DNA of 41,519 bases from Spirogloea muscicola (GCA_009602725.1 WELB01000060.1:675871-717389); one strand, 5' to 3'. Shown: positions 10,411 to 20,949, counted from the first letter of the stretch. Notes: generated by a model not told the origin, from the letters alone. Translations and numbers: made by a program.

Positions 10411-12052
10411 GTGCAGCGCTTGGTCCCCACAAGGGTTGCCAGCCCTCCTCCGCCTATTCTCCGGCTGTCAGACACCAGCGGGGGCCTCACACTCCTCGGG
10501 GTTCCCTTGGGCTCACTGGCCTTCGTGGACGAGCAGCTGCGCGGCAAGCTGCAGGAGCACCTCAAGCCGGCGGCTCGCCTCCCTGAGCTGCGTGACATGC
10601 AGCTAGGGCTCGCCATGCTGACGCGCAGCTTTGCACAACGTCCCCTGTACCTGGCTCGAGCCCTCCCCCCCTCCCCGGCGGCGCAGGCCGCCTATGCAAC
10701 CTTCAATGCAGGTATCCTCGCCAGCACAGCGGCCCTGGTCCAACACCCGACCTTCCCTGGCGACGCCGGCTGTTGTGCACCAGGCCTCCCTGCCTGTGAG
10801 CCGCGGGGGTCTGGGCTGCCGTCCGCGGGCTCGTGCCTGCCGGGCAGCACACCTGGGGAGTTGGGCGCAGGTCGCGGCTTCGGTGGCCCAGCGTTTCATC
10901 CGGCATGGGGGTCGCCTTCTGGAGCAGGCGGCAGTGGACGTGGAGACTGGCACGTTGCCCTTCCAGGCGGCTCTCCGCTCAGCCCGGGATGCGCTGCTTG
11001 CAGATCACCCCGCCCTGGTGCCACGGGCCGTCCCGTTCGTGCACCTCGCGCGCGCGGCCGACCTCCGGGCCCAAGCTCGCTTCGTGGCAGAGGTAGATGC
11101 GGCCTCCTTCACAACGGTGATGGGGCTCTTGCCATCAGCCGACCTCCGGGGGCGCGCGCGGTTGCTCTCGGCATCCTCACCAGGGGCGGCAGCTTGGTTG
11201 TCTGCCCTGCCGATCCACGACGCGCTCCGAATGCCCGATGACGCCTTCTGTACGGCGGTGCACCGCCTCCTCGGCCTCCACCCACCCTGCCTCAGTGGAG
11301 TACAGTAGTGTGAGTGCGGAGAGCGCGGTTCAGCTGTGGCATCGTCAGCAGCTCACATGCTCAGGTGCGCATGGGGCGGGGAGCGGACAGGAACACACGA
11401 CCTGTTGCGGAATGCAAAGTTTGGAATCTTTGTCGAGGCCGGTCACACGGTACCAGCATCATGCCTCTGGGCGGATGGCCGCATCCACGCCAAGCGCGCC
11501 GATCTCGTCGCCAGCGCGCTCGGCGGGGGGCCTCGGCTCATCGCTGACGTTGTCATGACTGACTGCTTTGTTTCCAGCAGCGCCAAACGCTCGTCAGAGG
11601 AGGCTGGCTACGCAGTCTGCCAAGCGGCGGGCGCAAAGGAACGGAAATACTTGGACCACCTGGTGGGAGACGAGTTTGTTCCACTGGCAGTCGACGTGCA
11701 TGGAGCCTTTGGCACAAAATGGCCTAACTTGCTTCACCGCCGTGCGCGGCGTGCAGCGGCCCGCCGCCTCGGGCAGCAGGACGAGCGGCCCGGCTTCGAT
11801 GTCGCCGGGTCTCTCGCTCAAGTCTTCCGAATGCGTCTGGCCATCTCAATGCAGCGGTCCCTTGCCTTCCTTGTCCCTCACTTGCGTGCAGGCCGAGCTT
11901 TGGCGGCGGCCTCCGGCTTCCGTCAGGGTGACGTCTTTCCACCGGCTACCTACTCAGACTTGCATCTCCTGGCTAGAGGTTACTCAGCGTTCCCTGGCTG
12001 ATGTCTTAGTCCTAGTCCTTCGCACTCCGGCTCCTTCAGTCCTTGTCCATTC

Positions 12053-12102
12053 CTTTGGGCTGGCCTTTCCCAGCCACCAGCCAATCTGGCCGCGCTTTTT
12101 TC
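12053..12102 (+). repeat. Type B 3' UTR hairpin
   Basis: The sequence GGGCTGGCCTTTCCCAGCC is followed by ACCAGCCAATCTGGCCGCGC and a T run. It is the 3' end of the element at 8861-12104. The same module occurs at about 26450-26500 and 36808-36850 (+) and 22800-22875 and 36880-36990 (-). Confidence 0.7.
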
Positions 12103-12183
12103 ATTGGGAGAGCCACGTTGTGCTAAGGCCTGCCCGCTCCCCAAGCGGGGGCGGAAGGTGCCCTCCCGCCCCCGGGCGGCTTC

Positions 12184-12240
12184 TTTTTTGGGCTGGCTGT
12201 TTCAGCCCCTATCATCACTGGGCGAGGCCTTCTCTTCTAA
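12184..12240 (+). repeat. Type A 3' UTR hairpin (variant)
   Basis: TTTTGGGCTGGCTGTTTCAG then CCCCTATCATCACTGGGCGA: a diverged type A end. It sits between the near-complete element and the next fragment. Confidence 0.6.
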
Positions 12241-12533
12241 AATGACGCCCTCACACTCCCATACGAGGTATTTCGCACGGCCGTCCACCGGCTCCTGGGA
12301 CTGCCGCCGCCATATCTTCAGGGTGTGCGTTAATGCGAATGCGGCGAGCGAGGGGCCGAGTCTGGGGAGCTGGCCGCCCATGTTCTGCGCTGCGCCCACG
12401 GCGGCGAGCGGACTGCAGCGGCCCACGACCGCCTTTTTGATGCGATGCATGGCGTCCTGGTGGAGGCTGGCTCCTCGGTGGCAGCGGAGCACTCCGGCGT
12501 CATGCCGCACCAGCCAAAGGCTGACGGCTGAGC
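12241..12533 (+). pseudogene. Retrotransposon zinc-knuckle fragment with TAA before the knuckle
   Basis: Reads VFRTAVHRLLGLPPPYLQGVR, TAA (12331-12333), then CECGERG..., AAHVLRCAHGGERTAA and VEAGSSVAAEHSGVMPHQP. It stops abruptly near 12533 and passes straight into a 3' UTR like that at 24600, so the endonuclease half is missing. It is an inverted close relative of the minus copy at 14110-14280. Confidence 0.75.
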
Positions 12534-12625
12534 TTCCCCTGGCCCCCTTCCCGACCTTTGTTCATTCTTGTTTGGGCTGGCTTTTCCAGCCCCTATACTC
12601 AATGGGCGAGCACTTCCTTCTTTCT
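12534..12625 (+). repeat. 3' UTR and type A hairpin
   Basis: The run CTTCCCCTGGCCCCCTTC is followed by TTCATTCTTGTTTGGGCTGG, CTTTTCCAGCCCC and CTCAATGGGCGAGCAC. This is the canonical type A module, with GGGCTGG and CCAGCCC forming the stem. Confidence 0.75.
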
Positions 12626-12664
12626 TCAAAAGGTTGTCTGTGATGTCGGCCGCGGCGTCACAAA

Positions 12665-13345
12665 TGTGTCGCTTGTGGTCGCAGGGCTCCTCCAGCCTTC
12701 AAGCACTCGTACTGCGGACCTCCCATGTTTAACTTCATTCATGCCTCAAAGCTGCCAGAATGGCTTTAATATCACGATTACCTGATGCACAATAGCGTCC
12801 ACTATGTGCTATACCTGTCACAGGGCAGCATGACAACAGACCTCCGGCATCAGTATCAGGCAAGTACCATGCTCTTGATGATGCCCCACAGATCAGACAC
12901 TGGCATGGAGGTAGCACACAGTAGTCATGGCCACAAGTAGCGCATGTGGCTAGCTCGAGCCGACTTGGTGGCATTCAAGGGTGCAAACTAGCAAATCTGA
13001 GGGCTTGGAAGTGCCCTGCGCTGCGCAGCCGAGCTTTGCATGGTCACAGTAGTATCTGAAAACAAGTCAACTGCTGGCACCGTAGTGAAAGGTGGGCTGT
13101 GCTGCTCGACGAGTACAGAGACATTTGGAGGATGGCCGCATGACATTGTTGGACGTGAGGGAGGAGCGCAAGTAGTCGGCATGGTTCAATTGCCAGATAG
13201 TGCATCTGAATGACTGGGCATATAGGACTAGGGGATTGTCGGAGTGGACCCTCTTCTTCGACCTCGACGAGTACCTCTTCCCGGTGCCCTACATGACTCT
13301 TGGCAAGGGCCTCGAAACCCTCCCCCCTTCTCCATACACTGCTGA
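12665..13345 (+). pseudogene. GT92-type glycosyltransferase copy, 3'-truncated (copy alpha)
   Basis: Direct duplicate of 17457-18141 including intron sequence. The exon at 12685-12859 has the same 175-nt length as its partner at 17477-17651 but carries TAA at 12777-12779 in place of an Arg codon. The next exon, from 13117, carries TAG at 13173-13175 in place of Tyr, then reads WTLFFDLDEYLFPVP with the DxD motif. Homology ends at 13345, where retrotransposon sequence begins. The missing 3' part has a counterpart at 21606. It is not expected to make protein. Confidence 0.78.
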
Positions 13346-13442
13346 CCTCACCAGGACGAGGCACTATAATGACCACCCCCGGGGCGACCACTCCTTTCCA
13401 TGCGCCATGGACATATGCGGCGGCTACGGAACGAAATCCGAC
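13346..13442 (+). pseudogene. Short endonuclease-domain fragment
   Basis: Plus-strand reading: RHYNDHPRGDHSFPCAMD, then ICGGYGTK. It matches the copies at 23410-23500 and 40550-40630. It abuts copy alpha on the left and an oppositely oriented element on the right. Confidence 0.65.
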
Positions 13443-14285
13443 GGGTCGAAGAAAGTGGCTCTCCCAATGGGGGCAAGCGCTGTGAAAACGACAGGGCGCG
13501 CCCTTTTGAGGATAGGGGCTGGAGAAGCCAGCCCAAAAAGGAATGAACAAAGTACGAGAAGGGGGCCAGGGAATGCGCTGAGGAAAACAAGCTCACAAAG
13601 AAACAAAGCAGCTACGAATCACTCAGCAACCCCTGCTAAGCAGCCGCAGATCAGAGATGCTAGGCTCCTGGAAGTGGGTCCCCTGGCCAGAGCCAGAGGC
13701 AGCAGCGAGGGCTCTGCCAGCACGACGGTGCAGCGCGCAGGCCATAGACCTCTGCAGCGAGACGGCCAGGCGCATACGATACATTTGCGCCAGCGACTCG
13801 GCTGCAGGAAAGTCTACCGGCTCCCCATGGAAGCGACGGGCGATGGGGTGACGAGCGAGCTGGGTGAGCAGCTCGAGCCACCGAGCGCCCAGCGCCCCAT
13901 GGGTGTCAGTTTGCCAACGGGAAGAACTCGTCTTCCCGCGGATGGTCGGCGTACTTGAGCTTCTTTAGCCCGAGCGGCGCAGGCGACCGCATACCCAACC
14001 TTGGTGGCACATTGGGCTGGGTGTGAGCGGTCGTATGCGTCGGTGGTCACCACGTTCAAGGAGAAGACTTGGCCCGCCGGCCTGTGGGGTGGCCACCAGG
14101 TCTACGCGACGGGCGTGGAGACCGACGGCCCTTGGCTGGAGCGGCATGACGCCGGAGTGCTCCGCTGCCACCGAGAAGCCAGCCTCTACCAGGATGCCAT
14201 GCATCGCATCGCGGAGGCGGTCGTGGGCCGCTGTCCACTCGCCGCCGTGGGCGCAGCGCAGAACATGAGCGGCGGATTATGGCCC
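13443..14285 (-). pseudogene. Retrotransposon zinc-knuckle/endonuclease copy with 3' hairpins
   Basis: Minus strand, from 14285 down: LRCAHGGE region, VEAGFSVAAEHSGVMPLQP, RRVDLVATPQAGGPSLLL, VVTTDAYDRSHPAQ, GYAVACAARAKE, then LQRSMA...RALAAAS and the C-terminal tail near 13650. Frame breaks are numerous. A type A end lies at 13496-13548 and a type C end (CACAGCGCTTGCCCCCATTG) at 13455-13495. Its central part is an inverted relative of 12370-12530 and a close relative of 27600-28050. Confidence 0.72.
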
Positions 14286-14460
14286 CTTGGAACCTTTGTC
14301 GATTCTTGTCGGGCTGGGCTTTGCACAGCCCTTGCCCCCATTTGGAGTGCCGCTTCGTCTTTCTTACAGCCCTTGCCCCCATCGGGAGTGCCACGTCTTC
14401 GTTGTCCAGCCTCACAAGGAGGACGGGGGCTGTGAGAAGCCAGCCCGAAAGAGAGTGGAC
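14286..14460. repeat. Type C 3' UTR modules in both orientations
   Basis: Plus strand 14300-14402: GGGCTGGGCTTTGCACAGCC, then CTTGCCCCCATTTGGAGTGC, with a second CAGCCCTTGCCCCCAT. The minus type module follows at about 14418-14458. No gene is seen from 14461 to the gap. Confidence 0.6.
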
Positions 14461-14601
14461 ACAAGGAACAAGGGAGGACTTGGTCAGAAGTCAGAAGAAG
14501 AAGAAGTTGGGGGGGGCAGCTGGGCAAGTGGCAGGCGCCGAGCGGGGGGGCTGGTCGGCCCCGCAGCGGCCGGCCCGGGCCGGCCGCCCGTGCGCCGGGG
14601 C

Positions 14602-15414
14602 NNNNNNNNNNNNNNNNNNNNNNNNNNNNNNNNNNNNNNNNNNNNNNNNNNNNNNNNNNNNNNNNNNNNNNNNNNNNNNNNNNNNNNNNNNNNNNNNNNN
14701 NNNNNNNNNNNNNNNNNNNNNNNNNNNNNNNNNNNNNNNNNNNNNNNNNNNNNNNNNNNNNNNNNNNNNNNNNNNNNNNNNNNNNNNNNNNNNNNNNNNN
14801 NNNNNNNNNNNNNNNNNNNNNNNNNNNNNNNNNNNNNNNNNNNNNNNNNNNNNNNNNNNNNNNNNNNNNNNNNNNNNNNNNNNNNNNNNNNNNNNNNNNN
14901 NNNNNNNNNNNNNNNNNNNNNNNNNNNNNNNNNNNNNNNNNNNNNNNNNNNNNNNNNNNNNNNNNNNNNNNNNNNNNNNNNNNNNNNNNNNNNNNNNNNN
15001 NNNNNNNNNNNNNNNNNNNNNNNNNNNNNNNNNNNNNNNNNNNNNNNNNNNNNNNNNNNNNNNNNNNNNNNNNNNNNNNNNNNNNNNNNNNNNNNNNNNN
15101 NNNNNNNNNNNNNNNNNNNNNNNNNNNNNNNNNNNNNNNNNNNNNNNNNNNNNNNNNNNNNNNNNNNNNNNNNNNNNNNNNNNNNNNNNNNNNNNNNNNN
15201 NNNNNNNNNNNNNNNNNNNNNNNNNNNNNNNNNNNNNNNNNNNNNNNNNNNNNNNNNNNNNNNNNNNNNNNNNNNNNNNNNNNNNNNNNNNNNNNNNNNN
15301 NNNNNNNNNNNNNNNNNNNNNNNNNNNNNNNNNNNNNNNNNNNNNNNNNNNNNNNNNNNNNNNNNNNNNNNNNNNNNNNNNNNNNNNNNNNNNNNNNNNN
15401 NNNNNNNNNNNNNN
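14602..15414. other. Assembly gap (813 N)
   Basis: Run of N. Both edges are very GC-rich. The gap probably contains the promoter and the first exon or N-terminal coding part of the GT92-type gene. Confidence 0.99.
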
Positions 15415-18400
15415 GCCGCGCCGGCCCGCTCGCGCCGTCGCCGCCGGTACGCCCAGCCCCCTCCTCTCCGCGGGCTGCGCCGTGCCCGCCTCTCCGGCCT
15501 GCTGCCGCGGGCGATCGGGCATGCGCACTGGCGACCGGATCCGTCTCACACCTGCACACCACCTCGCTCGGTCGAGCGCGCGGCCCCGTCGTGAATGCCT
15601 CTGCCCCGGCTGTGCCCGCCCCGCTCGCCGGCGTGCTGAAGCAGCAGCTACCCTGTCGCAACCGCCCCTCCGGCGCCCCGCAGGCCACAGACTCCGCCAC
15701 AGACAGCGGGCAAGGAGGTGGAGCATCGCAGGCCGCCGGCGCGGGCGACGCTGCTGGCGAGGGGCTGCCCGAGGAGCTCGGCCAGGGCGGTGAGGAGGGG
15801 CTGAACGGCACGTACGCCTTGGCGGGCGTCCAGCCCGTTCCCTTCACCACGCGGAAGCGCAGGGGAGGCGCCCTGCAAGCGTATGTGCACTTCATCGCGT
15901 ACAGGACAGGCCCCGACAACTTCACTGTTATCGGGGTTTGCGCGAGCAGCCTGAGGGTGAGTCTTGACTGGACCCACTTGCTGGAATCCACATCATGTCA
16001 TGGTCGACTTCGAGGACAGGCATCCCTGGACCGAAAGTAGATGGTGAGCGTGGTGTCGGAGGCCACGAGCAGCTAAGCGGCCAGCTGCAACTTGGCCGCC
16101 GCTTGCCGAGCTGGCCGCCGGCCCCCACTTCACCAGCTCACAGACCTCGGCTCCTGGTTGGGTGACTTCTGCTGGCTTGCTGGAGGCAAGCAGGACGCAT
16201 TCAGGGATCCAGCCCACTTCTGCATCTGGGCACCATACTCACATGAACCGGTTCGTGTCCAGCGACCCTCGTCGCCTCAGTCAGCAAAATTCAGCAAGCA
16301 GCGTGTTGCATGGTAGGCAGATAGGTAGGTAGTGTGGGCTGAGCACTCGCCTCATTTCTGACCGAAGAAATGGCCGACTCCAGCGTCTTACTTTCCCTTC
16401 TCATCGAGGGCGCCAGGCATCCCATCAAGCAGGACTAGCAGGGCTTCCATCCCTGTGAATCATCTGACGTGCCTCTACAGGCAGCTCCTTGCCATGAACT
16501 GCCACTCGAGTGAGCACGCTGATGCACAGGTTGCTTTTGCAGGTAGACGACGTGTACCTGCGCGATCTTGGTGTCAGGGGAACTGCGGTCCATGTGCTGC
16601 CAGGCAAGTGGCCAGCTCCTCTCACTGGTTGCTGGGTTGCTGAGGGTCATCCTGGCTTGGTTCGCTCTGGCTCACTCTGGCCAAGCAGATGGCAGTGTGC
16701 AAGTCGCTTCGCGAGGGAACATACCGTGCAGCCACTGAGACCTCCTGCAGCCTCTTTGCCATTCATGTCGGTCCCTTCTTGTCGTCCATTGCATGACACA
16801 ATTTCCAGTGCACGGGCTCGCAGTCGCCCCTCTCACGGTCTGATATGGCGCACTGAGCAGGAAATGGTATGCAGCATCCATATGAGGCGCTGCTTATACA
16901 ATGCAACTTCTTAGCAGATGACACTGACACCTTAGAAGGAGGGCAGTTGTACCTCGCACTTCATAACCTCAATGTGACTTCCCTGCTCTAGCCCTCGCGG
17001 TCGCATAGTATGGCCATGTGAACCCAGCTTGTGAATGGACATCACTGCCCAGCATATTCAGTGGAAGCAATCCGCCTGCTCGGACTTCTCATGGTGCACC
17101 GGAGCTTTCGAGCCTGGTTGACAGTTTGCGGAGGACTTGTGGCGCGCTGCTCACAATGAGGCCCCGCGGTCAGTGGCAAGTGGATGATCCAGAAATCTGT
17201 AGTCTGTGACATCTGTGCTTGATTTGCTCCACAGCTATACGTGAAGGAGGAAGACCAAGAACTGGAGTACATGCTGGTCTATGGAGAAGAACCTTCAAAT
17301 GAGTCGCAGAACCCGACACAGGCGGGCACCAGCAGGCATGCTCCGCAGCACTTGCCACCATGCACATTGTGGTGGCAGGGCGAGCACCTCTTCTGCTGTG
17401 GGTGAGGCAGGACTAACAAGGGCTTTGGTCTCACCAGGTTACTAAGCCCGTCAACATATGTTGCTTGTGGTCGCAGGGCTCCTCCAGCCTTCAAATACTC
17501 GTACTGCGGACCTCCCAATTTTAAATCCATTCATGCCTCAAGGGTGGCAGAGTGGCTTCGGTATCACGATTACCTGATGCACAACAGCGTCCACTATGTG
17601 TTTTACCTGTCAGAGGGCAGCATGACAACAGACCTCCTGCATCTGTATCAGGCAAGTACCATGCTCTTGATGATGCCCTACAGATCAGACACTGGCATGG
17701 AGGCAGCACACAGTACTTATTGCCACAAGTAGCGCATGTGGCTAGCTGGGGCTAGGCTGACTTGGTGGCATTTAAGGGTGCAAACTAGCAAATCTGAGGG
17801 CTTGGAAGGGCTGCACAGCCAAGCTTTGCATGGTCACAATTGTATCTGCAAACAAGTCAATTGCTGGCACCGTAGTGGGAGGTGGGCTGTACTGCTCGAC
17901 AAGTACAGAGACATTTGGAGGATGGCCGCATGACATTGTTGGACGTGAGGGAGGAGCGCAAGTATCCGGCATGGTACGATGGCCAGATAGTGTATCTGAA
18001 TGACTGCGCATATAGGACTAGGGGTTTGTCGGAGTGGACCCTGTTCTTCGACCTTGACGAGTACCTCTTCCTGGTGCCCCCACGACTCTTGGCAAGGGCC
18101 TCGAACCCCTGCCCCCTTCTCCATACACTGCTGACCTCACCAGGACTGATGTACGCCGCAGCAATCCAGGCGCCTTGCATTGCCTGACCAATTCGAGGCA
18201 GCTGCGCGGCTGCAGACACAATCGTGGAGCAATTCAAGGACCGCAAGTACTTCCGAATGTACGACTACAGGTTTGCTGTGCGCTGGTGCCTACCTGAGAA
18301 TGCCGCCTCGCAGATAGCCAACCCCATCTTGGCACAGCGCATGCCCTACCGGTTCACCAACAGGACGGAGTACCATGAGAAGTGGATGGCCGTGACTGGG

Positions 18401-18649
18401 GAGGTGGAGCTGGCATGGATGCACAAGCCCCTCAAGCTTGCAGGCGACTGGCGCTAGCTTCTTGCAGAGGATCCTCATGTCAGCCTAGAAGTGATGCACA
18501 TCAAGCACATGCGCGGCATCATCTCTGAGAACAGTACCTGTTGCACAATCGTGACAGACGTTCGGACAGGGGACCCCGATGAGCGGTTTGTGCCAGATCT
18601 TAGCATGCTCCAGTATACTCAGCTTCCGAGCCCCTCAATTGAAGTGTAA
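15415..18649 (+). pseudogene. GT92 (DUF23, GALS-like) glycosyltransferase, 5' end in gap, frame damaged (copy gamma)
   Basis: Resembles plant GT92 galactan synthases, Golgi type II enzymes. Exons consistent in phase: up to 15956 (FIAYRTGPDNFTVIG), 17009-17179 (YGHVNPACEW), 17235-17401, 17477-17651 (FKYSYCGPP; AEWLRYHDYLMHNSVHYVFY), 17909 to about 18140 (DGQIVYLNDCAYRTRG; FFDLDEYLF with the DxD motif), 18216-18649. The donor at 17652 is GC. Upstream frame 0 stays open into the gap, so the start and any membrane anchor are unseen. Lesions: compared with copy alpha one base is missing near 18078-18083, and TAG at 18455-18457 stands where the duplicate at 21606 has Lys; the frame then continues to TAA at 18647-18649. 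It may be a pseudogene or a gene with assembly errors. A possible extra exon at 16543-16603 breaks phase and was left out. Confidence 0.7.
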
Positions 18650-19060
18650 GGCCATGGAGATCACCTTTTTGCATCTCTAAGTCGAGCACGCCCAGTCCTG
18701 GATCTAGTAGGGAAGGCTAAATATAGGCGGCAGGTTGGGTGATGAGGTCAGCTTGGGTGCTTGGTGACGGTACAACATGGCATGATGAAGGCCTGCCTGC
18801 CAAACAGAAAGCAGTGCGACAGGGCCTGTCAGGTAGAAGGAAGGTGGGACGGAGGGGGTAGAGGGACGTCTCGGAGGAGGGGTGCAGGCGGGGCAGACGG
18901 GAGCTCTTGGAGATCACAGTGGGCATGGCATTGAGGAGGTCAGGGTCCTTGAAGCCGAGATGGATGTGGAGCGTAGCTCCTGTGAAGTCAAACTCAAGTC
19001 ACAGTGCATGCTGAGCTGCTAACGATGAAAAGCGCAGCCTCCTCAGATGTCAATGACTCA
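18650..19060 (+). other. GT92 3' flank, no gene seen
   Basis: Duplicated flank sequence shared with 21990-22300. TGTAAG overlaps the GT92 terminal TAA and could serve as an algal TGTAA polyadenylation signal. No open frame of interest was found. Confidence 0.4.
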
Positions 19061-19570
19061 AGCCGACCCGCTCACCAAGCATGGCTCAGCACGTAGAGGT
19101 CGCCAAGTGATGCCCAAATGCTTGACGAGAAACTCCAAGCTTTCTGCCACACCAAGTGGGGCTCGCCCAGCTTTTGGGTGCAAGGCTTGAGCTGAGCTTG
19201 CTGTCAATGATTTGACACACGACACCACAAGAATAACAAATCCCACCGCCGGCGAGCCCATCTTAGCCGAGAGCACATCATACCCTCATGCGGTGCACAA
19301 TTTCCAGAAGCAAAATATGGAAACGAGGACATCTGCAACCAAAGGTGTTAGCTGCGCTAAGGAGGTAGTCACAGCGGGGGTGGTCGAAGTAGTGCTGCAA
19401 CTCTCTTTCGAAACAAGACCGCCCCCGTCAGCGGCTGCCTGGCGTCCAAGTGCAGGCCTAGGGCGTGGAAGAGGGCCGGCCCGGTAGCGGAGCCGGGGCA
19501 CGGGGAGCCACTGCCCGGGGCTACACGGACCACGCTCCCCGTTTCCCCTGGCCCTTCTGGCCCTTAATCA
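19061..19570 (-). pseudogene. Retrotransposon endonuclease tail (subfamily with GCGGGTCA 3' UTR)
   Basis: Minus strand: from about 19400 it reads, with frame breaks, ELQHYFDHPRCDYLL and AANTFGC, then a damaged LQ-A...LHPKAGRAPLG block, ending near 19070 where the DLxVL-R terminus would lie. It corresponds to the better copy at 34575-35060. Partner in the duplication: 22290-22800. Confidence 0.6.
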
Positions 19571-19599
19571 GCTAGTCAATCGGATTTGACTAGCTTAGC

Positions 19600-19935
19600 G
19601 CTTCCCCTGGCCCCCTTCTCGTACTCTTTTCAATCTCTTTTGGGCTGGCTTTTCCAGCCTCTATCCTCAATGGGCGAGCTCTTTCTTCAATTTGAGGCTC
19701 CTCACTCGTAGCTACTGAGTGGTCCATCCTCCACAGGTTCTGACATTGCGTTTTAGGCCCCTCCGTCATCTGGCCCCCTTCGAGCCTTTGTCAATTCTTT
19801 TCGGGCTGGCTTTTCACAGCCCTTGCCCCCATTGGGAGCGCCACTACTCTCTTTCTTCAGACCGGGTCATCTCATCTCGGGCTGGCCTCTCACAGCCGTT
19901 GCCTTAAGTAGGGCGAGCTGTTTCTTGAAGTATTT
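19600..19935 (+). repeat. Three 3' UTR hairpin modules in tandem
   Basis: About 19632-19690 is type A (GGGCTGGCTTTTCCAGCC, then CTCAATGGGCGAGCTC). About 19800-19850 is type C (GGGCTGGCTTTTCACAGCCC, TTGCCCCCATTGGGAGCGCC). About 19880-19930 is a type C variant ending GGGCGAGCTG. No coding sequence lies between them. Confidence 0.7.
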
Positions 19936-19959
19936 CCTTGTCTAATGTCCTTTGCTTCT

Positions 19960-20065
19960 TACATCCAGGCACCCGCTTCCGTGGCGGGCGCTCAGTCTTT
20001 AGCCTGCCGGATCTGCCTGCCTGTATGTGCTCACCGGAGGATACTAGCGTTGTCATGCCCGGGCG
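19960..20065 (+). pseudogene. Retrotransposon C-terminal tail
   Basis: CCGCTTCCGTGGCGGGCGCT then AGCCTGCCGGATCTGCC and TGTGCTCACCGGAGG: a degenerate copy of the GFRGG...LSLSDLxVLTRG terminus also seen at 23640-23731 and 41080-41164. Confidence 0.5.
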
Positions 20066-20279
20066 CAGAGCGTCGTCGTAGCGTCGGCTAGAGGGCGGTT
20101 GGGCAGAACCGAGCAGGGCTAACCCTGGTCAGATATCTCAGGCAGGAAGGTGGTATAGGGAATCTCAGCGGGGGTAACCCATGGGGTGACTCGCTGGGCA
20201 GGGCGCAACCCGTATGGGCGGGCTGGAGAGCCCCGGGGCGCCGAGCACGAAGTCCCTGTACCTACTGCCTTGACCCCCC

Positions 20280-20605
20280 CTCGCGAAGAAAAAGCTCGCC
20301 CATAGAAGAGAGGGACTGGCAGAAGCCAGCCAATAAAAGAATGGACAAAATCCAAAGAGCTACAGGAGAAGCACTCAGTAACCTCTGCTAAGCAGCCGCA
20401 GGTCGGAGAGGCTAGGCTCGTTGAAGTGGGTCCCCTGGCCAGAGCCAGAGGCAGCAGCGAGGGCTCTGCCGGCACGAAGGTGCAACGCCCGGGCCATAGA
20501 CCTCTGCAGCGAGACGGCCAGGCGCATTCGATACACTTGCGCCAGCGACCCGACTGCAGGGAAGTCGACCGGCTCCCCATGGAAGCGACGGGCGATGGTG
20601 TGGCG
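20280..20605 (-). pseudogene. Retrotransposon C-terminal tail with type A hairpin
   Basis: Minus strand from 20605: VDFPAVGSLAQVYRMRLAV, SLQRSMARALHLRAGRALA, ending SLSDLRLLSRGY with TGA at 20375-20377. Then the 3' UTR and hairpin at 20290-20345. Almost the same sequence as 25750-25945 and 27860-28060, so these are relatively recent relatives. A GC-rich stretch at 20606-20815 continues upstream and is unassigned. Confidence 0.75.
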
Positions 20606-20815
20606 CTGAAGAGATCGGACGGCGGAGAGAGGCCATCTCTCCGCTGGTCCCTCAGTGGAGAAAGAAACTGCGCCGCCGCCGCAGCCGCCGACAAGGGTTG
20701 GCAAGCGCAGGTTGACGCTCCTCGGTCAGGGGGCCGAAGCGGCGAGAGATCCCCGGCGGGGGTGACTACGCAGCGGCGCAGGAGGCGCACGCGAGTGTGA
20801 GGGAGGCGAGGTGTT
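20606..20815. other. Unassigned GC-rich stretch
   Basis: Minus-strand frame is open here and contains KGCGRYVKEVTPRLP, but nothing recognisable. It may be a diverged upstream part of the adjacent element or unrelated sequence. Confidence 0.3.
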
Positions 20816-20949
20816 ACCTCTTTCACATATCTGCCACATCCTTTGCATGTCTGCTTACTTGGTAGTGTAACCATGCAGGGCAGGCTGCTGCTAGCCAAGC
20901 AGAGTCCTGGCTTGTAGGCGGAGCTTCAGGTAGCACTTCGACGCGTTGT

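Larger units (their letters stand above)
8861..12104 (+). pseudogene. Near-complete non-LTR retrotransposon (RT + zinc knuckle + endonuclease), inactivated
   Basis: This is the only copy with a reverse transcriptase. In frame order: pre-RT region at 9070-9634 (HVPRWARAHLRRAL; RYGHAGELSRAVQAL), RT core at 9674-10410, thumb and linker at 10411-11305, zinc knuckle CECG...HMLRC at 11309-11365, endonuclease-like domain to 12003. Damage: in-frame TAG at 9635-9637, frameshifts near 10410 and 10740-10790, in-frame TAG at 11306-11308, and loss of the usual TGA after the RGY end so the frame runs to 12001. A type B hairpin at 12053-12102 marks the 3' end. From established knowledge, an RT followed by a CCHC knuckle and a restriction-like endonuclease is the layout of R2/NeSL/CRE-type elements; the clade is inferred. 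Confidence 0.85.
18373..19570 (+). repeat. Left copy of a 1.2-kb direct duplication
   Basis: Matches 21606-22800 in the same orientation by eye, with scattered substitutions and small indels. It covers the GT92 3' exon, about 300 bp of flank (GAGGTCAGCTTGG..., CTGCCAAACAGAAAG...) and a minus-strand retrotransposon tail. Confidence 0.8.

Noticed and set aside
14186-15991. Very long open frames on both strands across the gap
   Set aside because: They are open only because N codons cannot be stops. The real sequence on both sides is element debris or the GT92 gene.
16543-16603. Possible extra GT92 exon (VDDVYLRDLGVRG...) with a GC donor
   Set aside because: It has splice-like flanks but breaks the phase between the exons ending at 15956 and starting at 17009, and does not resemble the family there.
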